Assembly: GCF_036840915.1 (NCBI RefSeq)
Contig: NZ_CP085725.1
Location: forward strand, 682,001 to 746,000
Source: Flavobacterium hankyongi
Lineage (GTDB): Bacteria; Bacteroidota; Bacteroidia; Flavobacteriales; Flavobacteriaceae
Direction of reading: 5' to 3'
DNA: 64,000 nt
Below are positions 56,857 to 64,000 of this stretch, piece by piece; position 1 is the first letter of the stretch; the number at the start of each line of letters is the position of its first letter. The translations under genes and the position numbers were made by a program. Below the pieces are notes generated by a model, which ran no database searches, was not told the origin of the DNA, and worked only from the letters and a program-made list of their open reading frames with translations.

Positions 56857-58251
56857 TTATTGTAAGTATTCTTCGAAGTTTGCATCAAAAATACTAACAA
56901 AACCATTTTTTATTGTTCCATCTGCATTTAAAAGCATTGTTCTATGAATTTTGGTAATTACCCATTTGTCTTTTATTGAGCTAAAATTTGTAGAATGAAG
57001 CTCAGTAATATTTTTAAAATTATTCTTATTTAAATTCTCTTTCCAATTTTCAACAGAATCATCGATATTTACTGCTATAAAGTCCCAATTTGGGTGTTTT
57101 TGTTGAAGTTCTACAGCACGCTTATGAACTAATTCCATATGTGATTTAGCCTCAGAAGTCCAAAAGAAAAGAACCGTTTTTTTCTTAACAAGCTTATTGA
57201 TAGTAACAGGATTCGAATTTGCATCAATAAGCTCGACATCTTCAAGTCTTTTTTTCTGTGCTAGATTTTGAATCGCGTCTCCAATTTTCTTGATTTCTTT
57301 TTGACGTTCTTTATCAGTAGAAAGTTTTAAATATTCTCCTAAGAATTTTTTGTTGTTTTCAATGTTTTGATCTTCTAACAAATACATGAATGCAATATTA
57401 TTTAATACAGCATTTTTGATTTTTTGGTTTTCAAAAATAGAATCAGCAACTTTTAATTTATGGATATTATTTTCTATTGATTTACCCATTACATCTTTTC
57501 TGCAAGTGATATTGCTGAGCATTGATGTTAAATAACGAACGAAAGGAGCGAAGTTTGTTAATTTTTCGTTATTAAAATCAATGTCTTTTCTATAATCATA
57601 ATAACCTTTAGGAAGATTTGCGCACACATCTTGGTTTGTTCTGAATTTATGTGCTAAAGGGTACATTTCTTTCTTAGCTAAGTATGGCATTTCAAGCATT
57701 GATTTTGCATAAATATCAAAATCCTCATCCCAGCTGATATCTTTTTTTCTTCTTTCATAAAAAGCATTCTTGATTTTATAATCAGAATTTATCTTCTCAT
57801 CAAATTTCTTCAAATCGTAATCATAAATATCAAAAGAAGCGTTTTTATCATCTTCATTTTTTAAAAATAATTCAATTAAGAAATTATTTTTTTCATCTCC
57901 ACGACCGCAAAAAGTAAGTGAGTTATCAAATTCGTTAGTATTTAAACGAATCATCAAACTATCATTTTTGTCAAAATAAATGTACTGATATTCGGGATCG
58001 TGTTTAAATGTGTACATTCCCGGAGTAAGAGAATCATATTTTGTAAAAAATCTATTGTTTTTGTCTAATTGAATTGTATCAATTACTTCATTGTTTTTAC
58101 ATAAATACACATATTTAGAGTTTGGATTGATAATCTCACCTCCAAAATAAGCAGAATAATCATCTTCCTTAAATCCTTGGTGACAAGAACTTAAAAAAAC
58201 TGCATTCACTAATAGAGTTAAACATTGTAGTTTTTTGAAATAGGCAAACAT
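56857..58251 (-). CDS. thioredoxin-fold lipoprotein lacking the CxxC site
   Basis: A 464-aa exported protein. The N-terminus carries a lipoprotein signal (VFLSSCHQG, Cys near 23). It has the same plan as the TlpA-like protein at 15378-16742: an N-terminal beta domain (about 30-120), a long helical middle and a C-terminal thioredoxin-like domain (about 340-464). Where active proteins have WCGPC this one reads WTSEAKS (about 364-370), with no cysteine in the domain. The DNWDFIAVNID strand and the IHRTMLLNADGTI cis-Pro-type region remain. It is probably a binding or structural protein, not an oxidoreductase. Converges on fsa. Confidence 0.75.
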   Translation of the reverse strand: MFAYFKKLQCLTLLVNAVFLSSCHQGFKEDDYSAYFGGEIINPNSKYVYLCKNNEVIDTIQLDKNNRFFTKYDSLTPGMYTFKHDPEYQYIYFDKNDSLMIRLNTNEFDNSLTFCGRGDEKNNFLIELFLKNEDDKNASFDIYDYDLKKFDEKINSDYKIKNAFYERRKKDISWDEDFDIYAKSMLEMPYLAKKEMYPLAHKFRTNQDVCANLPKGYYDYRKDIDFNNEKLTNFAPFVRYLTSMLSNITCRKDVMGKSIENNIHKLKVADSIFENQKIKNAVLNNIAFMYLLEDQNIENNKKFLGEYLKLSTDKERQKEIKKIGDAIQNLAQKKRLEDVELIDANSNPVTINKLVKKKTVLFFWTSEAKSHMELVHKRAVELQQKHPNWDFIAVNIDDSVENWKENLNKNNFKNITELHSTNFSSIKDKWVITKIHRTMLLNADGTIKNGFVSIFDANFEEYLQ

Positions 58252-58371
58252 TCTAACTTATTTACGATATAGCAAATATATTTTTATAAATAATATAACG
58301 TTGTTAATGTACAGTTAAAGTTATCTGTACAGCTGTATTAAAGTTTTAACTCAAAACTCATTCATTTTTAC

Positions 58372-58379
58372 TACTTTTG
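58372..58379 (+). promoter_or_regulatory. predicted promoter (-7 box) of the ABC-F gene
   Basis: TACTTTTG followed by CAAC, exact consensus, 23 bases before the ATG. The -33 element is unclear. Confidence 0.45.
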
Positions 58380-58402
58380 CAACACTTTTTAAAAATAAAT
58401 AA

Positions 58403-60019
<1,617 letters not shown>

Positions 60020-60023
60020 ATAA

Positions 60024-60054
60024 AAAATCCCGCTTACGAGTGGGATTTTTTTAT
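60024..60054 (+). terminator. terminator of the ABC-F gene
   Basis: ATCCCGCT-TACG-AGTGGGAT (one G-T pair) flanked by A- and T-runs, 6 bases after the stop. Confidence 0.88.
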
Positions 60055-60057
60055 TAT

Positions 60058-60351
60058 AATGAAGAAGATAAGCAATCATAGCCATATTTTCTTTATATCG
60101 TTTTCCTATTACTCTCCAAATTTTTAACAAATGATTCAAATCATGAACTATCCAGGTGGAAAGTAAATTCTCAAGTTTTGTTTCGCCTAAAGCTAGATGG
60201 GTTCCTTTTTTAAAAAATTAGCAATTGTAATATTTTTAGATTTTAAAATCTGAAAATTGAAACCTCTATTTCTTTAAATTCATTTAAAAAAAGCTCTCAA
60301 CAGGAGTGAAGTACATTCAAGAATGGCAATGATTTTGTCTAAATTAAACTC
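60058..60351 (-). pseudogene. decayed DinB-superfamily gene
   Basis: About 98 codons survive of a family usually about 165-175 aa long. An N-terminal block EFNLDKIIAILECTSLLLRA (60351-60292) is followed by TGA and TAA stops. A middle piece is readable only in another frame (NEFKEIEVSIFRF). The C-terminal block (60243-60061) reads KKGTHLALGETKLENLLSTW, then IVHDLNHLLKIWRVIGKRYK and ENMAMIAYLL, the classic HDLNH and RV-x-x-xRYK of DinB-like proteins. The start codon and the stop are lost, two frame changes are needed, and roughly 70 codons are missing. It covers the whole 60020-60373 gap apart from the terminator. Confidence 0.7.
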
Positions 60352-60373
60352 TAGATTTATGTAATTAGTGTTT

Positions 60374-61270
60374 TCAAATAGGTGTTTGTCTGCCTACAGC
60401 TTTGGCATACCCAACAGTTTCTCTATACATTTGAGGTGATACATCAGCATTAGTTTTAAAAAATCGGCTGAAATAATATTCATCATCATAACCCAGTTCA
60501 TAAGCAATAGTTTTAACCGATTTGTCCGTTAGGTATAGTTCTCTTTTGGCTTCTATAATAATTCGTTCCGAAATAAGTTGTGTCAGTGTTTTGTTGAAAT
60601 GCGTTTTGGTAATTTTAGCTAATGCTTTTTGAGATATATTCAATGCTTCTGCATATTCGTTGGGTGCATGTTTGACTTTAAAATCTTTCTCGATTGAATC
60701 TTTTAATGCTTGTAAAATGAACGGTTCTTTATTGCTGGAAACCCAAAGTGAAGCCATTGGATTTTGCTCTGTTTTAAGTCTAGAAGCTGTAATTAAAAAT
60801 ATTTTCAGATATGAAACAAGAAGTTCATGTTGTGCCAGTGCAGGTTGTTGCATTTCTGCCTTCATTTGTTGTAAAAGCATATGAAGAGTTTGTGTAGATG
60901 CTTCATCAATTAGGGTAAATGGTGGTTCATAAATGTTATTGAAAAGTACACCGTTGCATGCTACTTCTTTTTGATGCATATGAATACAGTAAAAATCAGG
61001 GTGGAAATGCAATACAAATCCTTTTAAATTTTCTGTTGAAGTAAGCATAAATGGTTGATAGGGTGAAAAAGCAAACAATGAATTTGCTTCAAAATAATAT
61101 TCTGAAAAATCGGAACGTACTGTTCCACTTCCTTCTAAAACCCAAATCAATGAATAGTAATTATGCCGCTGTATGTGATCGAAGGAAGAATTCCCCTCAA
61201 AGGAGAAAATCTTAAAGGCAAGATTACCATTTTGCGGATTTATGAGCGTGAATACAGTATCGTTTTCCAT
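60374..61270 (-). CDS. AraC family transcriptional regulator
   Basis: A 298-aa regulator. A cupin-like sensing domain (about 20-160) includes HNYYSLIWVLEGSGTVRSDF and FAFSPYQPFML. The C-terminal double helix-turn-helix (about 190-290) reads APNEYAEALNISQKALAKIT and then TIAYELGYDDEYYFSRFFK, the second HTH signature. The start codon overlaps the stop of the DUF1348 gene (TAATG), so it is translated with that operon and may well control it. The ligand is unknown. Confidence 0.93.
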   Translation of the reverse strand: MENDTVFTLINPQNGNLAFKIFSFEGNSSFDHIQRHNYYSLIWVLEGSGTVRSDFSEYYFEANSLFAFSPYQPFMLTSTENLKGFVLHFHPDFYCIHMHQKEVACNGVLFNNIYEPPFTLIDEASTQTLHMLLQQMKAEMQQPALAQHELLVSYLKIFLITASRLKTEQNPMASLWVSSNKEPFILQALKDSIEKDFKVKHAPNEYAEALNISQKALAKITKTHFNKTLTQLISERIIIEAKRELYLTDKSVKTIAYELGYDDEYYFSRFFKTNADVSPQMYRETVGYAKAVGRQTPI

Positions 61271-61683
61271 TATAATTTTCGGTCTTGTTCATTAATTGGC
61301 AAATCATTGATGCTTGCCACACGTTTTTGCATATAACCGTCTTCGTCGAACTCCCAAAGTTCATTGCCATAGCTTCTGAACCATTGTCCTTTATGATCAT
61401 GCCATTCATATTCAAACTGAACAGCCATCCGGTTTTCACGGAACCCCCAAAGCTCTTTTTTTAGCTTGTAATTTAATTCTTTTTTCCATTTTTCGGTTAG
61501 AAAAGCAACAACTTCTTCATGTCCGTTAATAAATTGGGTTCTGTTTCTCCATTGTGTATCGTTAGTATAACCTAAAGCTACCGCTTCTGGATTTTTTGTA
61601 TTCCATAGATCTTCTGCAATTTGGACTTTTTGCAAGGCTGTTTCCATTGTAAAAGGCGGAATAGGATATCTTTTTTCTTTCAT
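61270..61683 (-). CDS. DUF1348 / NTF2-like protein
   Basis: A 137-aa protein from the ATG at 61683 ([17 protein letters not shown]); an extended frame of 13 more codons starts at a non-ATG codon and is unlikely. The family pattern is clear: [58 protein letters not shown] and the final [10 protein letters not shown]. It folds as a cone-shaped NTF2-like domain. Function not established. Second gene of the three-gene operon, 58 bases after the carboxymuconolactone decarboxylase family gene and overlapping the AraC gene by one base. Confidence 0.9.
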   Translation of the reverse strand: MKEKRYPIPPFTMETALQKVQIAEDLWNTKNPEAVALGYTNDTQWRNRTQFINGHEEVVAFLTEKWKKELNYKLKKELWGFRENRMAVQFEYEWHDHKGQWFRSYGNELWEFDEDGYMQKRVASINDLPINEQDRKL

Positions 61684-61741
61684 AAGATGTATAAATAAAG
61701 AAAGGCAACTGTCAAAAAACAATTGCCTTTATATTTTTTAA

Positions 61742-62287
61742 TTAAACTGTTGCTGTATTAAAAACAGTAAAATCGACAGTAGTATTGGCAACATGGTTAA
61801 AATAATTAGTCAGAAGGTTTAAACCAACATGTCCCACAATTTCTGCTATTTGTCCTTCACTAACACCAGCATCCTTTACTGCATTAATTTCTTCATCGCT
61901 TACTAAACCTCTTTTTTCACTTAAAGCTTTGGCAAATTGTAAAATTGCGTTTGTTTTGGTATCAGTTGAATGTGCTCTTTTTGCACCATTCAATGTCTCT
62001 CCATCAATTTTAAGTAGTTCCCCTCCAATATAATTGTGAGCTGTCAAACAGTAATCACAATTGTTATTTGTGGCAACTGCAATAGCAATAAGTTCTCCAG
62101 TCTTAGCACCGAGAGCTCCTCCTCCCAAAGCACCACTTAAATTAAGATAACCTTCTAATAGAGCTGGCGAATTTCCCATAGTTCTCATCATGTTAGGAAC
62201 CATCCCTAATTTGCTTTCTATTGCATTGAATAATTCTTTTGTCTTTCCAGTTGCTTGATCAGGACTTAATGCGTTTAATCGTGTCAT
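61742..62287 (-). CDS. carboxymuconolactone decarboxylase (AhpD-like) family protein
   Basis: A 181-aa all-helical protein of the AhpD/CMD family. The motif CDYCLTAHNYIG holds the redox CxxC and the nearby His typical of the peroxidase-like (AhpD-type) members rather than true decarboxylases. The N-terminal segment KTKELFNAIESKLGMVPNMM and SPALLEGYLNLSGAL are standard. It is the first gene of an operon with DUF1348 and AraC, so it is likely induced with them, perhaps under oxidative or electrophile stress. Confidence 0.9.
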   Translation of the reverse strand: MTRLNALSPDQATGKTKELFNAIESKLGMVPNMMRTMGNSPALLEGYLNLSGALGGGALGAKTGELIAIAVATNNNCDYCLTAHNYIGGELLKIDGETLNGAKRAHSTDTKTNAILQFAKALSEKRGLVSDEEINAVKDAGVSEGQIAEIVGHVGLNLLTNYFNHVANTTVDFTVFNTATV

Positions 62288-62341
62288 AGTTTTTATTTTA
62301 ATTGTTATGTCTTATTGACAAGGCAAAGATGCGACGATGAC

Positions 62342-62379
62342 ATTGGAGTTAAAATGGATGATCTCCGCCATGTAATGGA
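62342..62379. promoter_or_regulatory. three ATGGA-type repeats upstream of the operon
   Basis: ATTGGA (62342-62347), AATGGA (62353-62358) and AATGGA (62374-62379) start 11 and 21 bases apart, one and two helical turns. They lie 55-92 bases upstream of the 62287 start, where an AraC-type regulator could bind. Suggestive only. Confidence 0.25.
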
Positions 62380-62498
62380 CAATTTTCCCCAGTCTTTATA
62401 AATGCCTTTTTGTACTAATTTAACACGCTTAACATAAAGGAGAGGTAACCATAAAGGAACTGTAACATTGTCTTAAAAGCGATTGAAATTCAGAGTGG

Positions 62499-62506
62499 TA
62501 GTTTTG
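62499..62506 (+). promoter_or_regulatory. predicted promoter (-7 box) of the metallophosphoesterase gene
   Basis: TAGTTTTG, exact TAnnTTTG, 27 bases before the ATG. No TTG at the expected -33 position. Otherwise the 62288-62532 gap is empty. Confidence 0.45.
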
Positions 62507-62532
62507 GCACCAACTAAAAAACTAACTACAAA

Positions 62533-64000
62533 ATGAAAAAAATCACATTATTATTAATGCTTTTATGCACTGCTGTGGTCAGTAGAGCGCAGAGTTTGTA
62601 TCCATATCTTCAAAATGCAACACCAAGTTCTATTTATGTGAATTGGAAAACAGAAAGCAACTCAGAATCAAGTGTCGAATATGGAACTGCTTCCAATAAT
62701 TTGAACGTGACGGTTACAGGTAACACAAATGTTTTTACAGATTCAGGGTATCCAGGTAATTATTTTTACCATAGCGTGAAAATTGCAAATCTTACTCCTA
62801 ATACCAAGTATTATTACAGAATTAAAACCGGAACTTCATATTCAGCGGTGAGCTCTTTCAAAACATTACCATTACCGGGCCAGGCTGCTACTGTCGACGG
62901 GCATATCCGTTTTTTGATTATGGGTGACAATCAGTTAAAAGCCGTACCTCGTTATGACTCATTGGTTTCTGCAGCTAAAAGAAAAATTAAACAAAAATGG
63001 GGAGCTACTTTATCTCCTGATGATAATATTTCGATGACATTTATGGTAGGTGATCAAGTTGATGTGGGAACTTTAGATCATTATGAAAATGTACATTTTA
63101 AAAAAAATAGAGGTTTGTCAGGAAATATTCCAATCCAGACCACCGTTGGAAACCATGAAACATATGGGACTTTAGGAATGAATTCTTATTATGATCATTT
63201 CTACATAAGTGAGTTAACATACAAAGGAATTTCTTCTGGTACAGAAAACTATTATGCGCAACAAGCTGGAAATGTTCTATTCATCAGTTTGAGTTCTGAG
63301 CACACTGGAACTGCACAGTTAAATTGGTTGCAGCAAGTTCTTAATGCAGCAAATACAGATACTACTGTCGATTGGATTTTCTCCTTGAGCCATAGACCTT
63401 ATCAGGCAGAACAATATGTAGGAGATATTTCTACATGGGTAAGAAATACTGCTGTTCCATTGTTAGTTTCTTCTTCTAAATATGCTATGCATATTGGAGC
63501 GCATCATCACCTTTATCATAGAGGACAATTAAAAGAGACTCCAACATATAATATTATTTCGGGAGGAACAGCTTGGGATCAATATTGGGGCTCATCAACA
63601 GAACAAGATTTTGATGATGTTCAGAAAACTATTTGTAATTGGATTTACCAAATTGTAGATATTGATGTGACAAATGGGAAAATGGATGTTGAAAGTTACT
63701 CTATTGGAAGTGTGGATCAATGGAAAAACAATCAGTTGATGGATACGTTTCACCGTTATAAAAACAAAGTAGCTCCTTCTAAACCAGCCATTACAAATAA
63801 TTTTACAGGTAATATAACTTTACCTTTAACTGTAAATGGATCTGCGTATGCTACTTCAACTAATGAATTATTAAACACAAGTCAGTTTCTTATTTCGCAA
63901 ACACCAACATTTGATATTATCAAAAAAGAGGTTTACAGGGATTTTGAAAATTTATATGGTAAATATGGTACAAGAAAAGATTCGACTGTAAATATAAATT
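62533..64000 (+). CDS. secreted purple acid phosphatase-like metallophosphoesterase (5' part)
   Basis: Open to the window edge: 489 codons without stop. Signal peptide MKKITLLLMLLCTAVVSRA then Gln. A fibronectin/PAP N-terminal domain (about 20-105: IYVNWKTES, LTPNTKYYYRIKTG) leads to a calcineurin-like phosphoesterase domain (about 120-375). Metal motifs are MGDNQ, VGDQVD, GNHE and, towards the end, SLSHRPY and GAHHHLYHRG. After about residue 400 a new region (FTGNITLPLTVNGSA...) begins and may be a further domain or sorting module lying beyond the window. It probably hydrolyses phosphate esters outside the cell. Confidence 0.85.
   Translation, partial: MKKITLLLMLLCTAVVSRAQSLYPYLQNATPSSIYVNWKTESNSESSVEYGTASNNLNVTVTGNTNVFTDSGYPGNYFYHSVKIANLTPNTKYYYRIKTGTSYSAVSSFKTLPLPGQAATVDGHIRFLIMGDNQLKAVPRYDSLVSAAKRKIKQKWGATLSPDDNISMTFMVGDQVDVGTLDHYENVHFKKNRGLSGNIPIQTTVGNHETYGTLGMNSYYDHFYISELTYKGISSGTENYYAQQAGNVLFISLSSEHTGTAQLNWLQQVLNAANTDTTVDWIFSLSHRPYQAEQYVGDISTWVRNTAVPLLVSSSKYAMHIGAHHHLYHRGQLKETPTYNIISGGTAWDQYWGSSTEQDFDDVQKTICNWIYQIVDIDVTNGKMDVESYSIGSVDQWKNNQLMDTFHRYKNKVAPSKPAITNNFTGNITLPLTVNGSAYATSTNELLNTSQFLISQTPTFDIIKKEVYRDFENLYGKYGTRKDSTVNIN

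Overview
This window looks like a stretch of chromosome from a member of the Flavobacteriaceae, most likely Flavobacterium or a close relative. The DNA is AT-rich. Promoters fit the Bacteroidetes pattern (TTG, 19-21 bases, then TAnnTTTG) and genes lack obvious Shine-Dalgarno sequences. Signal peptides put Gln at mature position 1, and families typical of the group are present: DUF4369-TlpA proteins, M43 lipoproteins, DUF4159, TamB next to TsaD, and gyrA followed by a TPR protein. I saw no phage, no intact insertion sequence and no CRISPR array. Product names rest on motif recognition; no database search was run.

Layout. 0-15 kb is housekeeping: M1 aminopeptidase, DoxX, a lone HNH/NUMOD4-type protein, prfB with a programmed +1 frameshift, threonine aldolase, YbaB, an S9 oligopeptidase, a PLP cysteine synthase-like enzyme, YebC, tail-specific protease, GcvT and NnrD. 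15-31 kb holds a TlpA-like protein, histidine ammonia-lyase coupled to a GyrI-like protein, a DUF1304/TMEM175/DUF421 membrane group, a protease-RimK fusion, ClpC, GyrA, a TPR protein, an NlpC/P60 peptidase and a thiolase. At 31.2-31.5 kb lies a Ser-Pro-Arg tRNA cluster with a near-perfect promoter.

31.7-34.4 kb is the least familiar part. It encodes a 513-residue protein with the catalytic signature of glutamate-cysteine ligase/amidoligase enzymes and a 240-residue putative papain-like amidase, followed by a VanX-like dipeptidase lipoprotein. 35-43 kb holds a membrane protein/methyltransferase operon, a tandem pair of M43 metalloproteases, and DUF4159, rsmE and tsaD. tamB is divergent from tsaD.

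48-51.5 kb is a carbohydrate block: pfkA, gapA, a BadF/GlcNAc-kinase-like ATPase and methylglyoxal synthase, with AAACGTTT sites at the pfkA promoter. 52-58 kb has secreted proteins, a glutaminyl cyclase lipoprotein, the SRP RNA gene, a dipeptide epimerase, an SDR enzyme, a fructose-6-phosphate aldolase/transaldolase and a cysteine-free thioredoxin-fold lipoprotein. 58-64 kb has an ABC-F ATPase with one degenerate ATP site, a DinB-family pseudogene, an AraC/DUF1348/carboxymuconolactone decarboxylase operon and the 5' part of a secreted metallophosphoesterase.

Two themes connect scattered genes. A cytoplasmic-looking NlpC/P60 peptidase, a VanX-like lipoprotein and a dipeptide epimerase could together recycle peptidoglycan peptides. 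The glutaminyl cyclase at 53 kb is the expected modifier of the many exported proteins here whose mature N-terminus is Gln.
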